Of a stretch of 49,659 nt of DNA, positions 8,518 through 16,926 are shown piece by piece. Source of the DNA: Streptomyces xiaopingdaonensis (GTDB lineage: Bacteria; Actinomycetota; Actinomycetes; Streptomycetales; Streptomycetaceae); the NCBI RefSeq assembly GCF_000262345.1, contig NZ_AJTQ01000052.1, positions 1-49,659 on the forward strand. Reading direction: 5' to 3'. Position 1 is the first letter of the stretch; every line of letters begins with the position of its first letter. The notes under the pieces were generated by a model. It worked only from the letters and a program-made list of their open reading frames with translations, did not search any database and was not told where the DNA came from. A program made the translations under genes and the position numbers.

Positions 8518-8895
8518 TCACACCGCGGTGGGCTGCGGCACCGCGGCCGTCGCGTCCTCGGCGGGCGCCGGCACGGCGGCGGGTACGGCGAACCCGAGCG
8601 TCCGCACCGCCTCGCACGGGGCGGTCGCGCTGCGCGGATCGCCCTCGCGCACCGAGACCGTCAACTCGCCCGGGCGGCAGGAGAGTTCCACCGCGCAGGG
8701 CCCGTCGGCGGCGGTTCCGCGCGGGAGCGCCGCAAGCAGCTCCGTCGCGCCACGCCCTGCGGGCCCGGCGAGTTGGCCGAGGCCCCAGTACCTCACGTAC
8801 GCGGCGACGATCCGGCGTGCCTGGCCGCCCCGGGAGGGCGCCGCGCGGAACTCGACGGAGCGCTGCACACCCGGACTGCCCGAACCACTGGCCAC
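8518..8895 (-). CDS. Small ATP-binding-like regulatory protein with degenerate ATPase motifs
   Basis: A 125-residue protein starting at GTG 8895 with AGGGAG seven bases upstream. The first half (FRAAPSRGGQARRIVAAYVRYWGL) follows the pattern of the short Streptomyces RsbW-like anti-sigma/ATP-binding proteins. The region that should hold the N box (usually ELVTNAVRH) reads ATELLAALPRG, without the Asn that binds magnesium-ATP. The tail is Ala/Pro-rich. It may be a non-ATP-binding derivative used for protein binding, or only a distant look-alike; the family call is moderate. Confidence 0.55.
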   Translation of the reverse strand: MASGSGSPGVQRSVEFRAAPSRGGQARRIVAAYVRYWGLGQLAGPAGRGATELLAALPRGTAADGPCAVELSCRPGELTVSVREGDPRSATAPCEAVRTLGFAVPAAVPAPAEDATAAVPQPTAV

Positions 8896-9073
8896 TGTGA
8901 CTCCCTGGGGACGACTCGACTGTCGGCGTGCGGAGCCCCGCCCGCGTGCTCGCGAGCTGACGCACCGACAGCGCGGAGTACCGGAGGCGAGCGCGGCGGG
9001 GCGCCGCAGGGCCAGCATCCGTCCGCCACCTGCGGGCCGCAATCGGGCGGAGCCGACCGGCCGACCCCGGCGG

Positions 9074-9385
9074 CTAGGCGCCCAACACGCCCTGCTCCGC
9101 AGCGGCCTTGGCCCGGGCTGTGCGCACCGCGTCCAACAGTCCGGCGCGTTCCGAGAGACCGAGTCGCAGCACGTACCGCTTGCCGCCGAGCGACGCCAGC
9201 GCCGCCTTGGGGAAGCCGTAGCCGGCGATGTGCGCGCTGCCCAGCGGGGCGCTGTCGATCTCGCTGCCGTAGCTCGTCGCGAGGACCAGGCGCCCGTCGC
9301 GCACCAGCACCTTGCCCGCGCGGGTGAGCGAGCGCAGCATCCGCCGAATCCCCACCCCTGCGACTTCGAACTCCGAGTCCGTCAT
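9074..9385 (-). CDS. Hypothetical protein (actinomycete-type, ~103 residues)
   Basis: A 103-residue soluble protein I cannot assign to a named family. It has a compact alpha/beta composition with no Cys, no membrane helix and no signal peptide, and codon use like its neighbours. The segment [19 protein letters not shown] suggests a beta hairpin. The ATG is preceded by GGAGGCGG on the minus strand. It is divergent from the PLP-enzyme gene. Function unknown. Confidence 0.7.
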   Translation of the reverse strand: MTDSEFEVAGVGIRRMLRSLTRAGKVLVRDGRLVLATSYGSEIDSAPLGSAHIAGYGFPKAALASLGGKRYVLRLGLSERAGLLDAVRTARAKAAAEQGVLGA

Positions 9386-9485
9386 CTCCGCCTCCCTGGC
9401 CTTTCGCGGCCCGAGCCCCGCCCGGCCGCCCCTTACCCCTCACGGCAGTCTGCCCCGCTCCGCGCCGCTCCACCAGGGCACCCCT

Positions 9486-10658
9486 ATGATCGTCCGCGTG
9501 AGCACCACCCCCCGGCCGCACCCCGGCCCCACCCGAGGCGAGCAGCCGGATCCCGCCGCCGACGTCGACCGCAGCGACCCCGAGTACCGGGCCTGGCTCG
9601 CCGAGGCCGTCCGGAAGGTGCGGGCGGAGGGCAACCGGAGCGCCGACACCCACCTGCTCTCCTTCCCGCTCCCCGAGTCGTGGGGCGTCGACCTGTACCT
9701 GAAGGACGAGTCGACCCATCCGACGGGCAGCCTCAAGCACCGCCTCGCCCGCTCGCTCTTCCTCTACGGGCTGTGCAACGGGTGGATTCGCCCCGCGCGC
9801 CCCGTCATCGAGGCGTCGAGCGGCTCCACAGCCGTCAGCGAGGCGTACTTCGCGAAGCTCATCGGGGTGCCCTTCGTCGCCGTCGTACCGCGCACCACCA
9901 GCAGCGAGAAGACGCGGCTCATCGAGTTCCACGGCGGCACCTGCCACTTCGTCGACGACCCGGGGACCGTCTACGCCGTCTCCGCCGCCCTCGCGGAGGA
10001 GACGGGCGGGCACTTCCTCGACCAGTTCACCTACGCCGAGCGCGCCACCGACTGGCGGGGGAACAACAACATCGCCGAGTCGGTCTTCCGCCAACTCGAG
10101 CGCGAGCGCCATCCGGTGCCGGCCTGGATCGTCGCGACGGCCGGCACCGGCGGCACGTCCGCGACCTTCGCGCGGTACATCCGCTACCTCTCCTACGAGA
10201 CCGGCGTCTGCGTGCCCGACCCGGAGAACTCCTGCTTCTTCGAGGGCTGGGTCGAGGGCGACCCCGAGGTGGTGAGCCGCTCCGCCTCCCGGATCGAGGG
10301 CATCGGACGGCCCCGCATGGAGCCCAGCTTCGTGACCAGCGCCGTCGACCGGATGATGAAGGTGCCGGACGCGGCATCGGTCGCCGCCGTACGGGAGTTG
10401 GAGCGGGTGATGGGCCGTCGCGCGGGAGGCTCGACGGGGACGGGGCTGTGGAGCGCGCTGCGGATCGTCGGAGAGATGCGCGCCGAGGGCCGCAGGGGCA
10501 GCGTCGTCACGCTCATCTGCGATCCGGGGGAGCGGTACCTCGACAAGTACTACTCGGACGCCTGGCTCGCCGCCGAGGGCCTGGAGATCGCCCCCTACCG
10601 CGAGTTGTTGAGGCACTTCCTCGACACGGGGGAGTGGAACGAGGCGACCGCTCCCTGA
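9486..10658 (+). CDS. PLP-dependent cysteine synthase/desulfhydrase family protein (Cds1-like)
   Basis: About 390 residues of fold-type II PLP enzyme. The PLP lysine is in [12 protein letters not shown] (about residue 82). The substrate/phosphate loops [16 protein letters not shown] and [18 protein letters not shown] are clear. The whole pattern, with NNNIAESVF and [10 protein letters not shown], fits the mycobacterial Rv3684 (Cds1) group, described as cysteine desulfhydrase releasing H2S, ammonia and pyruvate, rather than a biosynthetic CysK. The ATG at 9486 has AGGG upstream. An alternative is the GTG at 9498, which lies eight bases after a TATGAT hexamer and could start a leaderless mRNA. 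Confidence 0.85.
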   Translation: MIVRVSTTPRPHPGPTRGEQPDPAADVDRSDPEYRAWLAEAVRKVRAEGNRSADTHLLSFPLPESWGVDLYLKDESTHPTGSLKHRLARSLFLYGLCNGWIRPARPVIEASSGSTAVSEAYFAKLIGVPFVAVVPRTTSSEKTRLIEFHGGTCHFVDDPGTVYAVSAALAEETGGHFLDQFTYAERATDWRGNNNIAESVFRQLERERHPVPAWIVATAGTGGTSATFARYIRYLSYETGVCVPDPENSCFFEGWVEGDPEVVSRSASRIEGIGRPRMEPSFVTSAVDRMMKVPDAASVAAVRELERVMGRRAGGSTGTGLWSALRIVGEMRAEGRRGSVVTLICDPGERYLDKYYSDAWLAAEGLEIAPYRELLRHFLDTGEWNEATAP

Positions 10659-10719
10659 CGGCGCACGCCGGCGAGCGGACCCGCTCCGGAGCTCCCGCGG
10701 GCGGAGCCCCGAGACTGGG

Positions 10720-10746
10720 CTTGCTGTACCGGCAAGAATTATTGCC
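10720..10746. promoter_or_regulatory. Overlapping TTGC/GCAA inverted repeats before the oxidoreductase
   Basis: CTTGC at 10720-10724 pairs with GCAAG at 10732-10736. The same GGCAA (10731-10735) pairs with TTGCC at 10742-10746 around an AT-rich centre. The gene starts about 45 bases later, so this is a good place for an operator. No regulator gene for it lies next to the pair. Confidence 0.4.
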
Positions 10747-10790
10747 TCCTTTTCCGTCCTCGCGCACGCTCGGGCGCGGAGGTGGTCGAA

Positions 10791-11822
10791 GTGACCGAAG
10801 AGTGGAAGAGCGCCTACGACGTCGTGGTCGTCGGCGGCGGAGCCGCGGGACTGAGCGGCGCCCTGATGCTGGCGCGCGCCCGCAGGTCGGTGCTGGTCCT
10901 CGACGCGGGCGCGCCCCGCAACGCGCCGGCCGACGGCGTGCACGGACTGCTCGGCCTCGACGGAACCCCGCCGGGCGAGCTGCTGGAGCGCGGCCGCCGC
11001 GAGGTGCGCCGGTACGGAGGGGCGGTCGCCGCGGGCGACACGGTCTCGGCCGCGGGCGACACGGCCTCAGTCGCGGGCGACACGGTCTCGGCCGCCGGCG
11101 AGGTCGTCTCCGCGGGCCCGGCGGAGGGCGGGTTCGTCGTCGGCACGCGCGACGGACGGAGCGTCCGCGCCCGGCGGCTGCTGGTGACGACCGGGCTCGT
11201 CGACGAGCTGCCCGAGGTGGACGGGCTCCGCGCCCGCTGGGGGAGGGACGTGGTGCACTGCCCGTACTGCCACGGCTGGGAGGTCCGCGACCGGGCCGTC
11301 GGCGTCCTCGCATGCGGACCGCTCTCGGTGCACCAGGCGCTCCTCTTCCGTCAGTGGAGCGCCGACGTCGTGCTCCTCGCGCACACCGGGCCGCAGCCGG
11401 GCGCGGAGGAGGCCGAGCAACTCGCCGCGCGCGGCATCGCCGTGGTGCAGGGCGAGGTCGCCGCCGTGGAGACGGCGGAGGACCGGCTCGCCGGGGTACG
11501 CCTCGCCGACGGCGGCTTCGTCGCCCGCGAGGCGCTCGCTGTCGCGCCGCGCATGGTCGCACGCGCCGGTTTCCTCGACGGGCTCGGTCTGCGCCCCGCC
11601 GAACACCCGGGCGGGGCGGGCGAGTACGTCCCGTCCGACGCAGCGGGCCGTTCCGCGGTCCCCGGCGTGTGGGTCGCGGGCAACGTCACCGACCTCGCCG
11701 CGCAGGTCGGCGCCGCCGCGGCGGGAGCCGCCACGGCCGCCGCCTCGCTCAACGCCGACCTCCTCGCGGAGGACACCCGCCGGGCGGTGGAGGCGAGCCG
11801 AAACGCCGACGACGAGCGATGA
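10791..11822 (+). CDS. NAD(P)/FAD-dependent oxidoreductase, thioredoxin-reductase-like
   Basis: A 343-residue pyridine nucleotide-disulfide oxidoreductase. The FAD motif VVVVGGGAAGLSGALML is at about residues 11-27 and the redox-active pair CPYC is near residue 160 in VVHCPYCHGWEV. The C-terminal FAD segment is GVWVAGNVTDLAAQVG. Between the first FAD strand pair and the CPYC domain lie four tandem copies of a 7-residue unit (see the repeat entry), which is unusual. The GTG at 10791 was chosen because GGAGG ends eight bases before it. The stop lies inside the methyltransferase leader; this oxidoreductase-methyltransferase order is common in actinobacteria. It probably reduces a dithiol or small disulfide substrate. 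Confidence 0.88.
   Translation: MTEEWKSAYDVVVVGGGAAGLSGALMLARARRSVLVLDAGAPRNAPADGVHGLLGLDGTPPGELLERGRREVRRYGGAVAAGDTVSAAGDTASVAGDTVSAAGEVVSAGPAEGGFVVGTRDGRSVRARRLLVTTGLVDELPEVDGLRARWGRDVVHCPYCHGWEVRDRAVGVLACGPLSVHQALLFRQWSADVVLLAHTGPQPGAEEAEQLAARGIAVVQGEVAAVETAEDRLAGVRLADGGFVAREALAVAPRMVARAGFLDGLGLRPAEHPGGAGEYVPSDAAGRSAVPGVWVAGNVTDLAAQVGAAAAGAATAAASLNADLLAEDTRRAVEASRNADDER
11028..11111 (+). repeat. Four in-frame 21-bp tandem repeats inside the oxidoreductase
   Basis: The DNA repeats a 21-base unit four times. The encoded heptads are AAGDTVS, AAGDTAS, VAGDTVS and AAGEVVS. The first three copies are nearly identical, the last more diverged. Slipped-strand expansion is the simplest origin. The copies keep the reading frame and add a flexible linker of about 28 residues. 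Confidence 0.9.
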
Positions 11823-11842
11823 ACGACGAGAGGAGCACCACC

Positions 11843-12460
11843 ATGACCGAGGAGTTCGACGCGTCGTACTGGGAGCACCGCTACCGCACCCACCCCGCGT
11901 CCCGACAGCCCCTGCCAGGACCGCAGTTGACGGCGGAGACGGACGCACTCGCCCCCGGACGCGCACTCGACGCGGGGTGCGGCGAGGGCGCCGACGCGGT
12001 GTGGCTCGCCTCCCGCGGCTGGCGCGTGACGGCGGTCGACGTCTCGCCGACGGCGCTGGAACGCGCCCGCGAGCACGCGGCCTCGGCGCTCGACGAGGCG
12101 CAGGCGCACCGGATCGACTGGGTCGAGGCCGACCTCACGTCCTGGGCGCCGCCCGAGCGCCGCTTCGACCTCGTCACCACCGCATACGTGCATGCCGGCT
12201 CCGCCCCCGCCGAGCTCTACGCCCGACTGGCGGCCGCGGTCGCGCCCGGCGGCTCCCTCCTCGTCGTCGGCCACCACCCCGCGGACGAGCACACCGCGCC
12301 TCTCTCCGCGGAGCACGTCCACTTCACTGCCGGCGAGATCGCGGCCGTACTCGACACCGCCTGGGAGGTGGTCACCGCCGAGGAGCGGACGCGCCGATCC
12401 GACAGCCACGGGGGCGCCACCCTGCACGACGCGGTCCTCCGGGCACGCCGGCTCCCCTGA
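11843..12460 (+). CDS. Class I SAM-dependent methyltransferase
   Basis: A 205-residue methyltransferase. Motif I is GRALDAGCGEGADAVWLA (about residues 38-55), then the acidic strand VTAVDVS binds the SAM ribose, and FDLVTTAYVH is motif IV. The ATG at 11843 has GAGAGGAG seven bases upstream. Another in-frame ATG at 11819 overlaps the oxidoreductase stop and remains possible. It lies in one operon with the oxidoreductase. The pattern resembles TehB/thiopurine-methyltransferase-like detoxification enzymes; the acceptor is unknown. Confidence 0.87.
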   Translation: MTEEFDASYWEHRYRTHPASRQPLPGPQLTAETDALAPGRALDAGCGEGADAVWLASRGWRVTAVDVSPTALERAREHAASALDEAQAHRIDWVEADLTSWAPPERRFDLVTTAYVHAGSAPAELYARLAAAVAPGGSLLVVGHHPADEHTAPLSAEHVHFTAGEIAAVLDTAWEVVTAEERTRRSDSHGGATLHDAVLRARRLP

Positions 12461-12515
12461 GGCCGCCGCGCGGCGAACACCGTTGCGCGGTACCGGAGTC
12501 GGGCCCGCCGGGCGC

Positions 12516-13364
12516 TCAGCCCGCGCTCTCCTCCGACTCGTCCTCCTCGCCCGCGACGACGAGTTCTAGGAACTGCTCCTCGATCTCCGCACGCACCTCG
12601 CCCGGCAGGCCGGCGTCGGTGACGAGCGTGTCGACCTGCTCCAGCGAGGCGAACGAACTGAGGCCCACCGTGCCCCACTTGGTGTGGTCGGCGACGACCA
12701 CCACCCGCCGCGCCGAGCCCACGAGCCGCCGATTGGTCTCCGCCTCCGCCAGGTTCGGCGAGGAGAGGCCCGCCTCGACGGATATGCCGTGCACCCCGAT
12801 GAAGAGCACGTCGAAGTGGAGCGAGCGGATCGCCGCGTCCGCCACCGAACCGACCAGCGCGTCGGAGGGGGTCCGCACGCCGCCCGTGAGCACGACCGTC
12901 GCGGCGCCGGGACGCGGCGCCTGCGGGCTGCCGGGCGGGTACTCGGCGGCGTGGAAGACGTCGGCGACGCGGGCCGAGTTGGTGACCACCGTCAGCCGCT
13001 CGACGTCGACGAGGTGCTGCGCCAGCGCGTGCGTCGTCGTACCGGCGGAGAGCGCGATGGCGCTGCCCGGCTTCGCGAGCCGCGCGGCGGCCCGCGCGAT
13101 GTCCTCCTTCGCCGACAGCTCCAGCGACGACTTCGCCTCGAACCCCGGCTCGTGCGTGGAGGCTTCGGCGACGGGCACCGCGCCGCCGTGCACCTTCTCC
13201 AACGCGCCCTGCCTGGCGAGCGCGTCGAGGTCCCGGCGCACCGTCATGTCCGAGACGCCCAGACGGCGCGTCAGTTCGTTGACGCGGGCGCCCCCGCGGC
13301 GGCGCACCTCGTCGAGGATGAGCGCGCGCCGCTGCTCCGCAAGGAGGTTCTGGTTGTCGCCCAC
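12516..13364 (-). CDS. DeoR/GlpR family transcriptional regulator
   Basis: A 282-residue regulator. The DeoR helix-turn-helix lies at about residues 9-60 (RVNELTRRLGVSDMTVRRDLDAL), followed by the sugar-phosphate-sensing domain with ALSAGTTTHALAQHL, LTGGVRTPSDALVGS and VVVADHTKWG. Such proteins repress sugar or polyol catabolic genes and release DNA when a phosphorylated sugar binds. No sugar gene is adjacent, so the regulon lies elsewhere. The GTG start has AAGGGAG ten bases upstream. The acidic tail (EEDESEESAG) is not part of the family core. Direct repeats in the divergent promoter may be its operator. Confidence 0.9.
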   Translation of the reverse strand: MGDNQNLLAEQRRALILDEVRRRGGARVNELTRRLGVSDMTVRRDLDALARQGALEKVHGGAVPVAEASTHEPGFEAKSSLELSAKEDIARAAARLAKPGSAIALSAGTTTHALAQHLVDVERLTVVTNSARVADVFHAAEYPPGSPQAPRPGAATVVLTGGVRTPSDALVGSVADAAIRSLHFDVLFIGVHGISVEAGLSSPNLAEAETNRRLVGSARRVVVVADHTKWGTVGLSSFASLEQVDTLVTDAGLPGEVRAEIEEQFLELVVAGEEDESEESAG

Positions 13365-13414
13365 CGGAGTTCGTCTCCCTTCGCCGCCTGGCCGCAGACC
13401 GACTCATCCTGCCA

Positions 13415-13487
13415 TGCGCAGGACTTGTGTACGCAGGTCACGATTGCGCTTCCGCCGATCCACCACCACCCCACGGGGATGCGCAGG
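13415..13487. promoter_or_regulatory. Three direct repeats in the DeoR/membrane protein promoter region
   Basis: TGCGCAGG (13415-13422), TACGCAGG (13430-13437) and TGCGCAGG (13480-13487) are near-identical direct repeats in the 183-base divergent gap. DeoR-family proteins often bind direct repeats, so this may be an autoregulatory site. Confidence 0.3.
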
Positions 13488-13547
13488 CACCTGCCGTCCC
13501 GGGATGCTGGGTGCGACCTACCAGGAGACCGACCGGGGGGCGCTGCG

Positions 13548-16043
13548 ATGCGGCCTGAGCAGAACGAGACAGCCAAGGGAACCACAGCGAGCGCCCCGGC
13601 GCCGCGGCAGGGGGAACCGGAACCCGGCGAGACCGGGAGTCAACCGGCGGAGGCGGACGGCAGCGGGCTCTCCCTCGAACTCCTGGTACACGGTGTGGGC
13701 GGCACCACGCCGCAGGAGATGCTGGGCGACCCGCGCACCACCCGCATCACGGGCGACCGCACGGCCGCCGTCCACCGGCGCACGGCCGACGCGGACGCCG
13801 AGACGCGCCCCGAGGAGTACCGGGACCGACCCGTGCCCGAGGCGTACTGCTGGTCGAACCTCACCTCGGGGAACGGCGCCCGTGCCCTGTGGCTGATCCT
13901 GCTGCCCTTCATGGTCGTCAACCTCGCGCACTGGATGCGTCCCGGCGTACCGCCCGACTCGGCGCCCGGCTCGGCCGCTTCGCCGCGCGGCGGGACCGTC
14001 GTCCGTCTCCACGGGGCGCTGGTGCGGCTCCTCGCGCTCACGCTCACCGTCCTCCTCGTCGCCGGCGCCTGCGAGGTCGCGCTCGACCTCGTCGCCTGGC
14101 AGTGCGCGGGCTCCGCCGAGTGCGTCGCGGAGCGGAGCTGGCTCGGCTTCACCGGGGGCGGTTCCGGGGGGTGGTGGAGCCAGCCCGGTCGGCGGCTCGC
14201 GCTCGCCGCGCTGGTGCCGGCGGCCGTCACCGTCCTGCTCTGGTGGCTCTCGCACCGTACGTGGAGCGCGTACGAGTCCCAACCGCCGCTGCCGACGGGC
14301 GAGTTCGGCGAGGGCGAACCGGGCGACCGTCCCGCGCTGCGGCTCCCCGGCTTCTGGTACGGCAGGCGGCACGTGGCGCGGCTGCGTGCCGCGCACACCG
14401 CCGCCGGGTTCCTCACCATCGCGGCGGCCGTCACCGCGGCCACCACCCGGTTCGACCGCAGGCCAGGCGGGAGCGCGCTGCTCGACGTGGTCGGCTGGGC
14501 GCTGCTGGTGCTCGTCGTCGCGGGCGCCTGCTGCGTGGTCTTCGTCGTGTGCTGGCGCGGACGCAAGGAGCGTTACGCCGACGACCGCGAGGAACTCGTC
14601 GACCGGCTCACCGTCGACGTACTGCCGGGCGCGACCGTCGCGGTCGCCGTGCTCGCCGCCGTGCACGCCGCCTGGTCGCGGCCCGACTGGGTCTCCGCGG
14701 ACGGGCTGCCGGGCGACGAGACCTTCGGCGTACTCGCCGTCGTGCAGGGGCTGTTGGTGATCGCTCTCGGCGTCTGCGGCCACATGCTCTACCGCCGCAG
14801 GGCCGAGCGCCGCACCGCCTTGCGCGGCCTCGCGCCGGCCTCCGTCGCGATGCTCGCCTGCGCCGTCGGCGGGCTGATGACGGGCGGCGTCGCGCAGCGC
14901 GTCGCCGACTGGCTCGACGGGTCCGGCACCCCGGGGGCCGACGACGGGCTCATCCTCGGGCCGCCGACCGTCCTCACCTGGCAGGCGTCGATCATCCCCG
15001 TCCTCCTCGCCGCCGTCCTCGCCATGGTCTGCTGGTGCGCGCTGCGGCTGCGGCGGCGCACCGTGGGGCTGGAGGGCACCGTCACGGAGGCGTACTCGCC
15101 TCCGCCCGTGCCCGACCGCTCCCGCTCCCGCCGGATCGCACGGACGATCGCGGGCGCCGAACTCACCGACGCGGCACCGCGGTTCGTCGGGATCTTCGCC
15201 GCCGCCACCCTCACGCTCGGCGCCGTCGCGGTCGGCGGGACGCTCTTCACGGGGGAGGTGCCGAGCAAGGCGGCGCGCGGGGCACCCGCCGCCGTCGAGG
15301 GGTTCGCCGACACGGTGCAGACGCTCGGCTCGTGGCTGATCGGCCTCGGCGTCCTCGCCCTGCTCTTCTGGGGCAGGCGCGCCTACTTCGACCCCTCGGC
15401 GCGCCGTACCGTCGGCATCCTCTGGGACGTCGGCACCTTCTGGCCGCGCTCCGCGCATCCCTTCGCGCCGCCGTGCTACGCCGAGCGCGCCGTGCCCGAC
15501 CTCGCCTGGCGGATGGCGACCTGGACCGAGCAGCATCCGGGCGGGCGGCTCGTGATCTCCGGGCACTCGCAGGGCAGCGTCCTCGCGGCCGCCGCCGTGT
15601 GGCAGCTCGACGAGGTGACCCGCCGCCAAGTCGCTCTGCTCACCTACGGTTCGCCGCTGGAGCGGCTCTACGGCCGCTGGTTTCCCGCGTACTTCGGCGC
15701 GGGCCCGCTCGGCGTCCTCCATTCCCAACTCGACTGCTGGCGCAACCTGTGGCGCCGCACCGACCCCATCGGGGGCCCGGTCCGGCTGGGTGCCTCACCC
15801 GGCGGCCCCCTCCGGGGCGACGTCGACTGCGGCCCGCTCCGCGACCCGCTCGCCTACGGCCGCACCGTCCAACAGCCCCTTCCCGCGCCCATCCTGGGGC
15901 ACAGCGACTACCAGGCCGACCCCGTCTTCGCCGAGCAGCGCGATCTGCTCCTCGCCCGGCTCCGGCCGCCGGCGGCGCATGCCGGGGACGGTGGGGACGG
16001 CGGGGACGTCGACGGGGGATCCGGCGTGCCGCGCCAGGGATAG
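13548..16043 (+). CDS. Large integral membrane protein with C-terminal lipase-like domain
   Basis: An 831-residue protein. Near the N-terminus is a hydrolase-like strand LELLVHGVGGTTPQEM (about residues 43-58). Eight or more membrane helices follow through residue 620. A cytosolic C-terminal region contains LVISGHSQGSVLAAAAVW, a typical GxSxG nucleophile elbow (Ser about residue 672), then ALLTYGSPLERLYGRWFP. The HGVGG strand and the GHSQG elbow are separated by about 600 residues of membrane domain, as if an alpha/beta hydrolase had been split by a membrane insert. A late His in ILGHSDYQ could complete a triad. Likely a membrane lipid-acting hydrolase; substrate unknown. The tail is Gly/Asp-rich. 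Confidence 0.82.
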   Translation: MRPEQNETAKGTTASAPAPRQGEPEPGETGSQPAEADGSGLSLELLVHGVGGTTPQEMLGDPRTTRITGDRTAAVHRRTADADAETRPEEYRDRPVPEAYCWSNLTSGNGARALWLILLPFMVVNLAHWMRPGVPPDSAPGSAASPRGGTVVRLHGALVRLLALTLTVLLVAGACEVALDLVAWQCAGSAECVAERSWLGFTGGGSGGWWSQPGRRLALAALVPAAVTVLLWWLSHRTWSAYESQPPLPTGEFGEGEPGDRPALRLPGFWYGRRHVARLRAAHTAAGFLTIAAAVTAATTRFDRRPGGSALLDVVGWALLVLVVAGACCVVFVVCWRGRKERYADDREELVDRLTVDVLPGATVAVAVLAAVHAAWSRPDWVSADGLPGDETFGVLAVVQGLLVIALGVCGHMLYRRRAERRTALRGLAPASVAMLACAVGGLMTGGVAQRVADWLDGSGTPGADDGLILGPPTVLTWQASIIPVLLAAVLAMVCWCALRLRRRTVGLEGTVTEAYSPPPVPDRSRSRRIARTIAGAELTDAAPRFVGIFAAATLTLGAVAVGGTLFTGEVPSKAARGAPAAVEGFADTVQTLGSWLIGLGVLALLFWGRRAYFDPSARRTVGILWDVGTFWPRSAHPFAPPCYAERAVPDLAWRMATWTEQHPGGRLVISGHSQGSVLAAAAVWQLDEVTRRQVALLTYGSPLERLYGRWFPAYFGAGPLGVLHSQLDCWRNLWRRTDPIGGPVRLGASPGGPLRGDVDCGPLRDPLAYGRTVQQPLPAPILGHSDYQADPVFAEQRDLLLARLRPPAAHAGDGGDGGDVDGGSGVPRQG

Positions 16044-16312
16044 CGGGCGCAAGCCGTCGGGGCCGCGAGGGCCCTGGCAGGATGTCGGTTCAAGGCTCAA
16101 TTGCGCGCGTTTTCAACCAAGTTGGCGCCTCCTCATCACACCGCACACCGGCGTGCAAGGGCTTGAGGGAGCGTACTCGGGCCGGTTGAAGAGCGCCCGG
16201 GTGCCGTCGCGCCACCGAGCGCCGCACAACAGGGTGAACCCTCTGGCGACCGCTTAGAGCGCACCCGTCGGCGCGCCTAATGTCGACCTCGTCCCGAACA
16301 GGAGGAGGTTCC

Positions 16313-16621
16313 ATGCTCGGCACCATCATCCGTCGCTCCACCACGGCGCTGCTCGCCCTCGCGGGCGCCGCGGCGTTCGCGCTGATCCCGACGAGCAGCG
16401 CGCAGGCGGCGCCCCAGCAGGCCGGCACGTCGGCGGCGGCCTGCGCCCAGGGGAAGGCGGCGGCCAAGGGATTGGTCTGCTATCTCAACCACTGCGACGC
16501 CAACTGGTGCTATTACGACTGCTATCCGACGCTCGCCGCGAAGAAAGAGGGCAAGAAGCCGGCCAGCACCAAGAAGGTCACCAAGCCCCAGGGCAAGCCC
16601 GCCGCCACCATCTCGGGCTGA
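16313..16621 (+). CDS. Small secreted Cys-rich protein
   Basis: A 102-residue exported protein with a near-perfect ribosome binding site (AGGAGGAGG, 16300-16308) and ATG at 16313. A Sec signal peptide covers about residues 1-32 and ends with SAQAA. The mature part has five Cys, four of them in CYLNHCDANWCYYDC, a dense aromatic/Cys knot, followed by a Lys-rich tail (KKEGKKPASTKKVTKP). I recognise no family. A TAATGT hexamer at 16278-16283 may be the -10 box. It stands alone, with a strong terminator hairpin about 80 bases after the stop. Confidence 0.8.
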   Translation: MLGTIIRRSTTALLALAGAAAFALIPTSSAQAAPQQAGTSAAACAQGKAAAKGLVCYLNHCDANWCYYDCYPTLAAKKEGKKPASTKKVTKPQGKPAATISG

Positions 16622-16926
16622 TCCGTGCCGGGGCCCGCACGGCGCGCCCCGGACCGAGGCAGGCGGTGCCGGCCCTTGCGTGTCGGGGCCCGCACCGCCA
16701 CCTCCCCGCCGCGCGGGGAGGCGTCCCGCACCGGTGCCGGACCGGCTCCCACGTCCCCGGGCCCGGTGCGGAGGCAGCGGCGGGGCGTCGGCGGGCTTGC
16801 GTGCGCCCGCAACGCCCCGCCGCCTGTGCCGGGTTGCCGCACTCTCGGCGGTCGGCCGGGTCGGGGCCCTCCCGGTGCGCTCGGTGGAAGGCGGGTTCGG
16901 GCCGTACGAGGCCGGCCCTCCGCCCG
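16622..16926. other. Gene-free stretch after the secreted protein
   Basis: About 305 GC-rich bases with no plausible gene. Apart from the hairpin at 16701-16721, listed separately, I see nothing in it. The two flanking genes converge here. Confidence 0.6.
16701..16721. terminator. Hairpin terminator between convergent genes
   Basis: CCTCCCCGC-CGC-GCGGGGAGG forms a perfect nine-pair stem with a three-base loop, 80 bases after the secreted protein gene and between two convergent genes. It can act in both directions. Confidence 0.65.

Noticed and set aside
8528..11842. Very long forward open frame reaching into the methyltransferase gene
   Set aside because: The translation before 11843 is Arg/Pro/Gly-rich shadow sequence overlapping three real genes in other frames; only the last 205 codons look like a protein.
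13518..15728. 736-codon minus-strand frame opposite the membrane protein
   Set aside because: It has no domain, is Gly/Arg/Glu-rich in the manner of antisense frames of high-GC genes, and lies fully inside a convincing forward gene with membrane helices.
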